A stretch of 64,000 nt of DNA from Alteriqipengyuania abyssalis (GTDB lineage: Bacteria > Pseudomonadota > Alphaproteobacteria > Sphingomonadales > Sphingomonadaceae): positions 62,001-126,000 of the forward strand of contig NZ_JAHWXP010000001.1 of assembly GCF_019857185.1 (NCBI RefSeq), written 5' to 3'. The notes beneath the pieces are model-generated. The model ran no database searches. It was not told the DNA's origin and was given only the letters and a program-made list of their open reading frames with translations. The translations under genes were made by a program, and so were the position numbers. Below, one piece after another: positions 36,623-45,042 of this stretch. Position 1 is the stretch's first letter; every line of letters begins with the position of its first letter.

Positions 36623-37144
36623 ATGGGCGATTCCCCGCTGATCCTGACCGCGCAATTGCCCGCAGACCTGCAAGGCTGGGCAACCGCGCTGCGGACAGAG
36701 CATTTCCCGCCGGAGCGCAATTACCTCGCGGCGCACGTAACGCTGTTTCACGCATTGCCGGGCTTCTGCGAGGGCGAAGCGATCCAGCACATGCGCCAGC
36801 TGGCGAGTGAATTTGCGCCGGTGGAGGGCCGAATCGCCGGGGTGATGTCGCTCGGCGGGGGCACCGCCATCAGGCTCGAAAGCGAGGGCATGCTGCGCCT
36901 TCGCGCAATGCTTGCCGAGCATTTCCATGGGCTGCTCACCGAGCAGGACCAGGGTGGCAAACGGCTCCATGTGACCGTGCAGAACAAGGTCTCCGGCAGA
37001 CAGGCGAAAGCGCTGCAGGCCGAGCTTACCCCGCAGGTCGAACCGCGCGACTTCGCCTTTCGCGGCTTTGGCCTGCACCGCTATCTGGGTGGTCCGTGGG
37101 AGCTGGTGGATGCCGTCAATTTCCGGGGAAGGGCACGCGCCTGA
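36623..37144 (+). CDS. 2'-5' RNA ligase/cyclic phosphodiesterase family protein
   Basis: A 173-residue 2H-phosphoesterase. The two HxT motifs are clear: AAHVTLFHAL near residue 39 and RLHVTVQNKV near residue 115. Bacterial members cyclise or open 2'-5' RNA linkages in vitro, and the in vivo substrate is unknown. It follows mltG after 9 nt. It is the last host gene before the tRNA-Met insertion site. Confidence 0.87.
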   Translation: MGDSPLILTAQLPADLQGWATALRTEHFPPERNYLAAHVTLFHALPGFCEGEAIQHMRQLASEFAPVEGRIAGVMSLGGGTAIRLESEGMLRLRAMLAEHFHGLLTEQDQGGKRLHVTVQNKVSGRQAKALQAELTPQVEPRDFAFRGFGLHRYLGGPWELVDAVNFRGRARA

Positions 37145-37164
37145 TCGCGCATCAACACAGCGCC

Positions 37165-37192
37165 TTGACCGCCGCGCAACCGCGCCCTAAGA
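37165..37192 (+). promoter_or_regulatory. Candidate promoter of tRNA-Met
   Basis: TTGACC (37165-37170) and CTAAGA (37187-37192) with a 16-nt spacer, 67 nt before the tRNA. Confidence 0.42.
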
Positions 37193-37258
37193 GCGCCGCC
37201 TGCCGTCGAGCTAACCGCTCCGGCAGGCCTCATGCCTTACCTGGTATGGCAAGATTGG

Positions 37259-37335
37259 GGCGGAGTAGCTCAGGTGGTTAGAGCAGCGGAATCATAATCC
37301 GCGTGTCGGGGGTTCGAGTCCCTCCTCCGCTACCA
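37259..37335 (+). tRNA. tRNA-Met (CAT), probably elongator; insertion site
   Basis: A full 77-nt cloverleaf: acceptor GGCGGAG pairs with CTCCGCT (one G-U), anticodon loop ATCATAA (CAT), T-arm GGGGGTTCGAGTCCCTC, and encoded CCA. CAT could also mark the lysidine tRNA-Ile2, but the acceptor and arms look like elongator Met. An integrase gene starts 178 nt downstream and points away, so the 3' half is the likely attachment site. Confidence 0.93.
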
Positions 37336-37355
37336 TTCTCGAATCCGCATGGGTT

Positions 37356-37444
37356 CGCTTGGGGCCGTATACATCCGCAAAATTCAATTAAAACAGAATG
37401 ATGTGAGCGATTCGCGTCCGCTTGCGTGCGCTTGCATTCGCTTG
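37356..37444 (+). repeat. CGCTTG repeats in the att-integrase gap
   Basis: Three copies of CGCTTG at 37419, 37429 and 37439 are spaced exactly 10 bp apart, with a fourth at 37356. Such phased repeats between an att site and an integrase are typical of arm-type recombinase or excisionase sites. Confidence 0.55.
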
Positions 37445-37460
37445 AAGCCGGATTTGGTGT

Positions 37461-37512
37461 GGGGGTATTTTGGGGGTATTTTCCGGGGGTAGCGAAAAGG
37501 AGCGATACCCCC
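37461..37512 (+). repeat. GGGGGTATTTT tandem repeat and hairpin over the integrase RBS
   Basis: GGGGGTATTTT occurs twice in perfect tandem (37461-37471 and 37472-37482). A third GGGGGTA (37485-37491) then pairs with TACCCCC (37506-37512). The 14-nt loop holds the SD sequence AAGGAG, and the ATG begins two bases after the stem. Confidence 0.7.
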
Positions 37513-37513
37513 A

Positions 37514-38767
37514 ATGGCCTTGAGTGAGATTCAGATCAAAAAATCGAAGGCGGCAGAGCGCCCATACAAGCTTGCGGATGGGGAGGGTCTATTCCTCCTT
37601 GTTCAAAAGAACGGCTCGAAGCTCTGGCGGTTGAAATACCGGTACCACGGTAAGGAGAAGCTGCTTTCTTTCGGCGCCTATCCCGAAGTAGGAATAGCGG
37701 CAGCAAGAGAACTCAAGAAAGTTGCCAAGGGGGTGTTGGCCGAGGGCCGGGACCCGATGGTCCACAAACCAGGTCGGGATTTCGAAGAAGCCAAGACCTT
37801 CAGGGCGATCGCCACCATGTGGCATCAGAACAGAGCAAGTAGTCTCGATCCCGCGCATGCGAAGCGTGTCTGGTCACGCATGGACCAGGATGTGTTTCCT
37901 GCCTTGGGCGAGCTCATGATGCATGAGATCACCCCACCAGAAGTGCTGAAGGTCATTCGGAAAATCGAAGAGCGCGGCGCGCTCGACATCAGTCGGCGGG
38001 CAAAGCAATGTATTGGACAAGTGTTCCAGTTCGCTATTGCCAGCGGCCTTTGTGATTCCGACCCTACTGCGCATCTTCGTGGGGCATTGAAGCCACGGCC
38101 TCGGGTCAAGCATATGGCGAAGCTACCTCTCGCGCAGCTACCCGAGCTGATGATTAAGATCGAGCAATATCAAGAAGAGGGTGAGAGACGCTCCGAGATT
38201 ACCCGGGCAGCATTGAATTTCGCTCTTCTTACATGGGTGCGGACGAAGGAGCTTCGGTTCGCCAAGAAGCACGAGTTCCAAGATATGGGTGGACCTTCAC
38301 CAGTATGGCGCATTGGCGCTGATCGGATGAAAATGGGCCGCGAGCATATTGTGCCATTGTCACGGCAAGCTGTCTCCCTAGCCCAAGAAATGATCAGCAA
38401 GTCCGAAGGCGAATACGTTTTTCCAGGTCAGAAGCCCAAGATGCCGCTTTCCGAGAATACGATGATCTACGGCCTATATCGGCTCGGGTATCACGGGCGG
38501 CAAACTGTTCATGGTTTCAGAGGTCTGGCGAGTACTTGGGCAAATGAGCAGCTTGTCGAAGTGGGAGAGCCCCCGATGTGGATCCGGAGATACCATGAGG
38601 ATTGGGTCGAACTTCAATTGGCGCACAGCGAAGAGAACGAAGTTCGCGGAGCCTACAATGCTGCGGAGTATCTCGCTCCTCGTCGTGCAATGTTGCAGGA
38701 TTGGGCGGATTACCTCGACTGCCTTGGCGGCAAAGCGCAGAACATTGCTGTTTTGAGGGCCGCTTGA
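37514..38767 (+). CDS. int: P4-type tyrosine integrase
   Basis: Site-specific recombinase of 417 residues. The N-terminal DUF4102-type arm-binding domain (LSEIQIKKSKAAERPYKLADGEGLFLLV) is followed by the core-binding and catalytic domains. Catalytic residues are in WVRTKELRFAKK (Arg I), TVHGFRGLASTWANE (HxxR) and the region HSEENEVRGAYNAAEYLAPRRAML (His and nucleophile Tyr). It lies 178 nt from tRNA-Met and points into the island, the standard layout. Base composition looks more AT-rich than the host genes upstream, in keeping with transfer. Confidence 0.95.
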   Translation: MALSEIQIKKSKAAERPYKLADGEGLFLLVQKNGSKLWRLKYRYHGKEKLLSFGAYPEVGIAAARELKKVAKGVLAEGRDPMVHKPGRDFEEAKTFRAIATMWHQNRASSLDPAHAKRVWSRMDQDVFPALGELMMHEITPPEVLKVIRKIEERGALDISRRAKQCIGQVFQFAIASGLCDSDPTAHLRGALKPRPRVKHMAKLPLAQLPELMIKIEQYQEEGERRSEITRAALNFALLTWVRTKELRFAKKHEFQDMGGPSPVWRIGADRMKMGREHIVPLSRQAVSLAQEMISKSEGEYVFPGQKPKMPLSENTMIYGLYRLGYHGRQTVHGFRGLASTWANEQLVEVGEPPMWIRRYHEDWVELQLAHSEENEVRGAYNAAEYLAPRRAMLQDWADYLDCLGGKAQNIAVLRAA

Positions 38768-38774
38768 TCCGCTC

Positions 38775-38999
38775 CTAAACTGTCGCCTGTCCTAGCCATT
38801 CCACCCGAAGGCGGTCGAACCCGACGACGATGCCCTCTGCGGTAACTTCAAATCCAAAGTCATCGTTCGAGGGCTCATAGTCTTCGAGAACCCAGTGATC
38901 CCCTGCATCAGTTACGATGGCGGCTCCTCGAGGCAGGTGCTCAAGCCGTCCGCTGATCCTTTTCCGATTCGCATTCATGTCGAGCTGTATGCCATCCAT
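38775..38999 (-). CDS. Small protein of unknown function (DUF5818-like)
   Basis: A 74-residue protein beginning MDGIQLDMNANRKRISGRLEHLPRGAAIV and ending in WVLEDYEPSNDDFGFEVTAEGIVVGFDRLRVEWLG. The RISGRL and EDY segments recall the DUF5818 family of sphingomonads, which has no known function; I am only moderately sure of that link. It overlaps the 3' end of the lytic transglycosylase gene by 25 nt in another frame and follows it on the same strand. Confidence 0.7.
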   Translation of the reverse strand: MDGIQLDMNANRKRISGRLEHLPRGAAIVTDAGDHWVLEDYEPSNDDFGFEVTAEGIVVGFDRLRVEWLGQATV

Positions 39000-39616
39000 C
39001 GCGCGATAACGCTCTTCACATATCCAGGTGTTTCTCGATTTTTCGGTATCCCGCCGGCTCGCGACACAGCGCCAGGGCCTGCGTTGTAAGCGGCCAGCGC
39101 GAGATGGATCGCGCCGAAGCGATCGAGCATCTGCTTCAGATACCGCGCGCCACCGTCGATGTTCTGAACCGGATCGTGGCGATTGCTGACACCAAGTTGC
39201 CTCGCGGTTCCCGGCATGAGTTGAGCGAGCCCCGCCGCGCCAGCCGGACTGATTGCCATGGGATTGAAGCGAGATTCTTGCCACACCAGAGCCAGGAGGA
39301 GGCGAGGGGGGAGCGAGTATCGCGCTTCGGCTTGCCGAATGAGTGGCTCGTACAAGGCTTCCTTGAAGCTTCGATCGATATGATCCGGTTCGCCATCTGA
39401 CTTGCCGAGATAGAACGCAGTTGGGTGAAAAGCGGGAGCTTGGTCGCTTCTAACCTCAACCTTGCTAAGTTCATGGTCGAAAACCTGAAATTCCTGCGCG
39501 CAGGCAGATCCAGTGATCGCAATCGCAAAGGCACCGCAACCACAGGTCACCAAGGACTTTCTAATCGCACTACCTTTCGCCTTGCTTCGACTCGTGTGAG
39601 AACATAAATAGAACAC
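38975..39616 (-). CDS. Lytic transglycosylase (SLT domain), secreted
   Basis: Up to 213 residues with a signal peptide (SLVTCGCGAFAIAITGSACAQ) and a Slt/goose-lysozyme-type domain: catalytic Glu in VWQESRFNPMAISPAGAAGLAQLMP, then LAAYNAGPGAV. Such enzymes open peptidoglycan for conjugation machinery and are often found in islands and type IV secretion operons. The upstream start is unclear (GTG at 39616 or a rarer codon closer to the signal peptide). It is divergent from the Toprim gene. Confidence 0.88.
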   Translation of the reverse strand: MFYLCSHTSRSKAKGSAIRKSLVTCGCGAFAIAITGSACAQEFQVFDHELSKVEVRSDQAPAFHPTAFYLGKSDGEPDHIDRSFKEALYEPLIRQAEARYSLPPRLLLALVWQESRFNPMAISPAGAAGLAQLMPGTARQLGVSNRHDPVQNIDGGARYLKQMLDRFGAIHLALAAYNAGPGAVSRAGGIPKNRETPGYVKSVIARWMAYSST

Positions 39617-39703
39617 TGAGGTGTAGGAAAGCGCCTTCTGCAGGTTTATTCGAGAGGAGAGGAGCTCGTTTGGACAGGGCTATTATGCAGCGATGGAGCC
39701 AGT

Positions 39704-40612
39704 ATGCCTGTTCCGACTTCAACCCTCCCACGCTCCTCGCTCGAGGACACCGCCCGCAAAATCTGCGAAAGCCGAGGCGGCAAATGGTCCGGCACCAAGG
39801 GAATGGCTTGCTGCCCTGCGCATGACGACCGCACGCCGTCACTCGGTGTGTCCCTCGGTCGACAGGCTATCCTTTTCCATTGCTTTGCGGGATGCGATCA
39901 GCAGAGCGTGCTGGCTGCTTTGGCGCGTGAAGGTTTCGAAGCACCGGCGCTTTTTTCAGCGGCTGCGACCGCCAACCAACCCGAGCCGACCAGCACGCGC
40001 AAACCCTCGGCGGCAGCGCTGAGGATCTGGCGCGATGCACAGCCACTGGGTGCCAGTCCGGCAAAGGAATATCTTGAAGGTCGCGGCATCCTCGCCGCAT
40101 CTCCGGCGCTCCGCTTCCACCCACGAACGCCGCTTGGTCCGAAGGGACGCACTCGCTTTTTGCCCGCCATGATTGCGGCAGTTAGCCTCGACGAGGGGCC
40201 GATCGCCATCCATCGCACATTCCTTTCGGGCGACGCCAAGGCCGACTTCGACAAACCGAAGCGCGCGCTCGGCGCGCTCGATGAAGCTGCTGCCCGTCTC
40301 TTCGCTCCGGTTTCCGGCAAGCTCGGCCTTGCTGAGGGAATCGAGAGCGCGATGTCGGCCTATGCTCTCACCGGTATTCCCGTCTGGGCGACCCTGGGCA
40401 ATGAGCGCTTCGGCCTCGTCAGCGTGCCCGAAAGCGTGACCGAGCTTCATCTCTTCGTCGATCATGATGCTGGCGGCGAGCTGGCCGCGTCGCGTGGCCT
40501 GGCCGCTTATGCCCGCGATGGGCGAACGATCCACGTTCGCAAACCATCCTCACGCGACACCGACTGGAACGATGAACTGACAGCATGGCTGCGCCGCAAA
40601 GCGGCGCGGTAG
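39704..40612 (+). CDS. CHC2/Toprim domain protein (plasmid/island primase-like)
   Basis: A 302-residue protein with a CHC2-type zinc ribbon near the N-terminus (ACCPAHDDRTPSL then ILFHCFAGC) and a Toprim domain at the C-terminus (LAEGIESAMSAYALTG with its Glu; LHLFVDHDAGGELAA with DxD). These parts are used in primases and related DNA-handling proteins of mobile elements. The polymerase core of a full DnaG is not seen. GGAG lies upstream of the ATG. It is followed by the large methylase-helicase gene. Confidence 0.88.
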   Translation: MPVPTSTLPRSSLEDTARKICESRGGKWSGTKGMACCPAHDDRTPSLGVSLGRQAILFHCFAGCDQQSVLAALAREGFEAPALFSAAATANQPEPTSTRKPSAAALRIWRDAQPLGASPAKEYLEGRGILAASPALRFHPRTPLGPKGRTRFLPAMIAAVSLDEGPIAIHRTFLSGDAKADFDKPKRALGALDEAAARLFAPVSGKLGLAEGIESAMSAYALTGIPVWATLGNERFGLVSVPESVTELHLFVDHDAGGELAASRGLAAYARDGRTIHVRKPSSRDTDWNDELTAWLRRKAAR

Positions 40613-40648
40613 AGGAGAGAGAGCTTCTCGAATTCCTGATCCGGCAGA

Positions 40649-40690
40649 GGGCGTGTCCCAATGCCCCCATCAGGAGGACGAATTGCCATG
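40649..40690 (+). promoter_or_regulatory. Hairpin and CAGGAG leader of the methylase-helicase gene
   Basis: GGGCGT pairs with ATGCCC (one G-U) around GTGTCCCA-type loop sequence at 40649-40666, followed by CCATCAGGAGGACG and the ATG at 40688. The same CAGGAG element precedes three other island genes. Confidence 0.5.
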
Positions 40691-43600
40691 TTTCAATCAG
40701 ACCTTTTTCCCGCCGGCGAGCAGTTGCCGTCCATGCCCTTGGCCTATGCCATTGGCACCCGAGTTGCCGCGCTTCTTGCTTCGGGACGTCATCTTACCCG
40801 TACCGACATTTCCGGGCTGTTCGCCGAAGAGACCGGTGTTCTGGACTGGGGAGGTGCCTGGACGATCGACGACTACAACAGCGCGGTCGAGATCGGCGCA
40901 CTACTCTGGCTTCGAGAGTCCTCACGGATCGATCTGGCGACGAATGTCCACGAAGCCGAAGCGCGGTTCGACTGGCTCGAAGCAGCCTTGCCGCCGCGGC
41001 ATGTGCGCAGCGAAGCACAGGTCGAGCTCCAGCAGTTTTCGACCCCGCCGATGCTGGCCTGGCTGATGGCGAAGGCTGCAGCTGTCTGCGCGCAAGACAC
41101 ACTCCTCGAACCGTCCGCAGGCAATGGCGCCCTCGCTCTCTGGGGCTGCCTCCAGAATGCTTCGCTGCTCCTCAACGAGATCGATCCGGCAAAACGAGAC
41201 GGTCTGGCCCATATCTTCTCTTCGGCCATGATCACTGCGCATGACGGGGAACTGATCGCCGACCTGCTTCGCGGCCCTGTTCCGTCGGCCGTGCTGATGA
41301 ACCCGCCGTTTGCCCACAGCCAGGAACGCGGCAAGGATGGTGATACCGCGCAGCGCCACCTACGCAGCGCGATCCGGGCGGTTGCCAATGGTGCGAGGAT
41401 TGTCGCCATCATGCCCGATGGCTTCGATGCTCCCACCTTCGCCAAGGCACAGGACGAAGCGTCACTACTTCTCGATGTTCGCCTGCAGCAGGCTTTTCGC
41501 CGAACAGGGACGGGGATCGTCGTTCGCCTGGTCGTCATCGATAAGGTGCCGACTGCGTCATCGCCCGCAATCACCGGAGATACCTGCGACCTGATCGCGC
41601 TCCACGAGCAGCTCAACGCGCTTCCGCCACGCGTACACACCTCCGCCAACCTCCATCGCCTGCCAATCGGGAAGCCAGTCTGTCTCGTTGGCAAGACTTC
41701 GACCCAAAGCGTGCCGGTTCGGCCGGTGGCGCCGTTCACCGCGACACCAGCAGCCACGGCGAATGCGACCAATCTTGCCTATTCGGTCCTCGCCGACCCC
41801 GCGCCTGTGCCCGAACAGGCAGGCATCTACCTACCTTACCGGCCCAGTCGCATCGCGTTCGAAGACGCGCCGGTTCATCCTACCCCGCTCGTGGAATCGG
41901 TCGCCATGGGTTCGGTCGCGGCACCGCAGCCCGATGTTTGCCCGCGCCTTCCCGCAGGTTGGCAGGCCGACGGCCCTCTGTCCGAAGCGCAGTGCGAGAC
42001 ACTGGTCTACGCTGCCCAGGCATTCGCGCGCGACCTACCGGGCCAGTTCAAGGTCAGCCAGGAAGGCACCGCGCTGGAACTGTCCAAAGATGGTCACGAA
42101 TACCGCCAGGGCTTCTTCCTTGGCGACGGAACCGGAGCGGGCAAGGGACGACAGATCGCGGCGGTCATCATGGACCGCTGGCTCGCAGGCGAACGTCGTC
42201 ATGTGTGGATCACCAAGAACGAGGCGCTGCTCGAAGATGCACGCCGCGACTGGGAAGCGCTTGGCGGGTTGCCGCTCGATCTACAGCCGCTCTCGCGCTG
42301 GAAACTCGGCCACCCTGTAACGATGTCCGAAGGCATTCTCTTCGTCACCTATCCGACGCTGCGCTCGGGCCGCGCCGAGGATACGCGGCTCGACCAGATC
42401 CTTGCCTGGGTGGGCGAGGATTTCGACGGCGTGATCGCTTTCGACGAAGCCCACGCCATGGCCAATGCTCTCGGCGGCTCGTCGGCCCGCGGCAAGGTCA
42501 AGGGCTCCGAACAGGGGATGGCGGGCCTCAGGCTGCAGAACCATCTCCCGCGCGCCCGCGTGCTCTACGCGTCTGCCACTGGCGCTTCGGATATCGCCAA
42601 CCTCGGTTACACTTCCCGCCTCGGCCTTTGGGGACCCGAGACCGCTTTTCCGACCCACGAGGCATTCATGACCGAGATCCGCGCTGGCGGCGTCGCGGCG
42701 ATGGAGCTCGTCGCCCGTGATCTCAAGGCCCAGGGCCTCTATCTTGCCCGTGCGCTGTCCTTCGCCGGGGTCGAGTACGAGATCCTCGAACACAGCCTGA
42801 CCGATGCGCAGATAAAAATCTATGATGCCTATGCTGATGCCTGGGCGATCATTCACCGCAACCTCGAAGCTGCGCTCGAAGCAACCCGCGTGGTCGACGA
42901 GGACAGCGGCGACACGCTCAACCGCAATGCCAAGGCTGCGGCGCTATCGATCTTCGAAGGCACCAAGCAGCGCTTCTTTGCCCAGCTCCTGCTTTCGATG
43001 AAATTGCCGAGCCTGATCCCCGCGATGGAAGCGGCGCTTGGTGAAGAGCATTCGGTTGTCGTGCAGCTGGTCTCGACCGCCGAGGCCATGCTCGACCGGC
43101 GCCTTGCCGACCTTACCGTGGAAGAACGCGAAGCTCTCGATATCGATCTGTCCCCGCGTGAATACGTAATCGACTACCTCACGAAGAGCTTCCCGGTACG
43201 ATTGATGCAGGTTTTCGCCGACGAGGACGGCAATCTTCGCTCCGAGGCGATGAGCGATGACGAGGGCAATCCCGTCTTCTGCCCGCGCGCCCTGGCCGCG
43301 CGCGATGCGCTGATCGAACAGCTCTGCGCACTGCCGCCCATCGCCACTGCGCTCGATGCGATTATCGAGCATTTCGGAACCGACGCAGTGGCCGAAGTCA
43401 CGGGCCGGACCCGCAGGCTTGTCCTGGGCCGCGATGGTCAGCAACGCCTCGAACGGCGTAGCCCCAGCGCCAATGTCGCCGAAGCGCAAAGCTTCATGGA
43501 AGGCACCAAGCGCATCCTGGTCTTCTCGGACGCAGGCGGCACGGGTCGATCCTACCATGCCGACCTTGGCTGCCGGAACCAGCAGCGCCGGGTTCACTTC

Positions 43601-44935
43601 CTGCTTGAACCGGGATGGCGCGCCGACAACGCGATCCAGGGTCTCGGTCGCACCAACCGCACCAATCAGGCTTCGGCCCCGCTCTTCCGCCCGGTCACCA
43701 CAGATGTGAAGGGCGAGCGCCGGTTCATCTCGACTATTGCGCGAAGGCTCGATGCATTGGGCGCGCTGACGCGCGGCCAGCGCCAGACCGGCGGACAGAA
43801 CCTGTTCGACCCGGCCGACAATCTCGAAAGCGACTACGCGCGCGACGCGCTCAGCCGCTGGTTCCAGCTGCTCTATGACGGCAAGCTCGAAGCCACCACG
43901 TTTGGCAATTTCGTCGAGCGGACCGGCCTCCGGCTCGAAAGTCCTGATGGCGGGCTGACCGACAATCTACCGACGATCCAACGCTCGCTCAACCGCATCC
44001 TCGCACTGCCGATTGCGCTTCAGAACGCGATCTTCGAGGAATACCTTGGCCTCGTCGAAGCGCGGATTGAAGCCGCGCGCGAGGCTGGAACGCTCGACCA
44101 GGGACTGGAAACCGTGAGGGTTGATCGCTTCACGGTCCTTGCCGACGAACTTCTCCGCACCGATCCCGTGACCGGAGCGGAGACCCGGCTCGTCTCGCTC
44201 GAAGTGACGAGGCACCTTCGGCCTCTGCGATTGCAGCGCCTCGTGCGGATGCACGAGATTGGCAGCCCGCACGCGATCCCGATGCGCAATGCGCGCTCGG
44301 GCAAGGTCGCGCTGTCGGTTCCTGCCCGGCGCCTCATCGCTGACGACGGCGCCGTGATCGAACGGCGCCGCCTGCTGCGCCCGCTCAACTCTGCTAACTG
44401 GACGCTTGAGGCAATCGGCGAGAGCCAGTGGGAAGAAATTGGCGTCACCGCGTTCACGAGCGCCTGGCGGGCCGAGGAAGTGGAAGCGGCCAAGTCACCG
44501 GTGACCGAGCTCGTCCATCTCGCCACCGGACTACTACTGCCAGTCTGGAAGCGCCTGCCTGGCGATCATGTCCGCGTCACCCGCCTCGTTGCCGAAGATG
44601 GCCAGACGATCATCGGCCGCGAAGTGCTCGATGTCGATCTCGCCGCAGTCGCCGAGACCTTTGGCCTATCCGTAGTTACCGGACCATCGGCTGAGAGGAT
44701 CGGCGACCTCGTCATCGCCAGCGGCAAGCCGCTGGGCCTCGCAAGCCACGATGCCTTGACCGTCAAGCGATCGCTGGTCGGGGGCGAACAGCGCCTTGAA
44801 CTGACCGGGTTCTCGCCGGATCGCCTCGACTGGTACAAGAACAAGGGCTGCTTCACCGAGATCATCCGCTACCGCACGCGGCTGTTCGTGCCAGTCTCCG
44901 TGGCTTCGTCCGTTCTTCCCGCGCTTGCCGCCTGA
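40688..44935 (+). CDS. DarB-like methylase-helicase (strawberry-notch type), antirestriction candidate
   Basis: A very large protein (1,415 residues). The N-terminal part is a class I SAM methyltransferase: EPSAGNGAL near residue 140 and the adenine-methylase motif NPPF near 203. The centre is a superfamily 2 helicase: GDGTGAGKGRQIAA (Walker A-like) near 480, FDEAHAM (DEAH) near 585, and QGLGRTNRTNQ (motif VI) near 980. This matches the strawberry-notch and phage P1 DarB group; DarB protects incoming DNA from type I restriction. The start MFQSDLFPAG follows AGGAGG by 9 nt. Antirestriction is an inference from family and island context. Confidence 0.88.
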   Translation: MFQSDLFPAGEQLPSMPLAYAIGTRVAALLASGRHLTRTDISGLFAEETGVLDWGGAWTIDDYNSAVEIGALLWLRESSRIDLATNVHEAEARFDWLEAALPPRHVRSEAQVELQQFSTPPMLAWLMAKAAAVCAQDTLLEPSAGNGALALWGCLQNASLLLNEIDPAKRDGLAHIFSSAMITAHDGELIADLLRGPVPSAVLMNPPFAHSQERGKDGDTAQRHLRSAIRAVANGARIVAIMPDGFDAPTFAKAQDEASLLLDVRLQQAFRRTGTGIVVRLVVIDKVPTASSPAITGDTCDLIALHEQLNALPPRVHTSANLHRLPIGKPVCLVGKTSTQSVPVRPVAPFTATPAATANATNLAYSVLADPAPVPEQAGIYLPYRPSRIAFEDAPVHPTPLVESVAMGSVAAPQPDVCPRLPAGWQADGPLSEAQCETLVYAAQAFARDLPGQFKVSQEGTALELSKDGHEYRQGFFLGDGTGAGKGRQIAAVIMDRWLAGERRHVWITKNEALLEDARRDWEALGGLPLDLQPLSRWKLGHPVTMSEGILFVTYPTLRSGRAEDTRLDQILAWVGEDFDGVIAFDEAHAMANALGGSSARGKVKGSEQGMAGLRLQNHLPRARVLYASATGASDIANLGYTSRLGLWGPETAFPTHEAFMTEIRAGGVAAMELVARDLKAQGLYLARALSFAGVEYEILEHSLTDAQIKIYDAYADAWAIIHRNLEAALEATRVVDEDSGDTLNRNAKAAALSIFEGTKQRFFAQLLLSMKLPSLIPAMEAALGEEHSVVVQLVSTAEAMLDRRLADLTVEEREALDIDLSPREYVIDYLTKSFPVRLMQVFADEDGNLRSEAMSDDEGNPVFCPRALAARDALIEQLCALPPIATALDAIIEHFGTDAVAEVTGRTRRLVLGRDGQQRLERRSPSANVAEAQSFMEGTKRILVFSDAGGTGRSYHADLGCRNQQRRVHFLLEPGWRADNAIQGLGRTNRTNQASAPLFRPVTTDVKGERRFISTIARRLDALGALTRGQRQTGGQNLFDPADNLESDYARDALSRWFQLLYDGKLEATTFGNFVERTGLRLESPDGGLTDNLPTIQRSLNRILALPIALQNAIFEEYLGLVEARIEAAREAGTLDQGLETVRVDRFTVLADELLRTDPVTGAETRLVSLEVTRHLRPLRLQRLVRMHEIGSPHAIPMRNARSGKVALSVPARRLIADDGAVIERRRLLRPLNSANWTLEAIGESQWEEIGVTAFTSAWRAEEVEAAKSPVTELVHLATGLLLPVWKRLPGDHVRVTRLVAEDGQTIIGREVLDVDLAAVAETFGLSVVTGPSAERIGDLVIASGKPLGLASHDALTVKRSLVGGEQRLELTGFSPDRLDWYKNKGCFTEIIRYRTRLFVPVSVASSVLPALAA

Positions 44936-44970
44936 TCCCTCGGGCAGACCCCTATCTCAGAATGAGAGTG

Positions 44971-45042
44971 GAGGGAGCCCTTTGGGCTTGTGGGCCTCGT
45001 GATCCTCACCTGCGCCTTCATTCCATCAGGAGAACACCCATG
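44971..45042 (+). promoter_or_regulatory. Leader of the ParB gene with CAGGAG element
   Basis: A small hairpin AGCCC-TTT-GGGCT (44976-44988) is followed by CCATCAGGAGAACACCC and the ATG at 45040. Confidence 0.48.
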
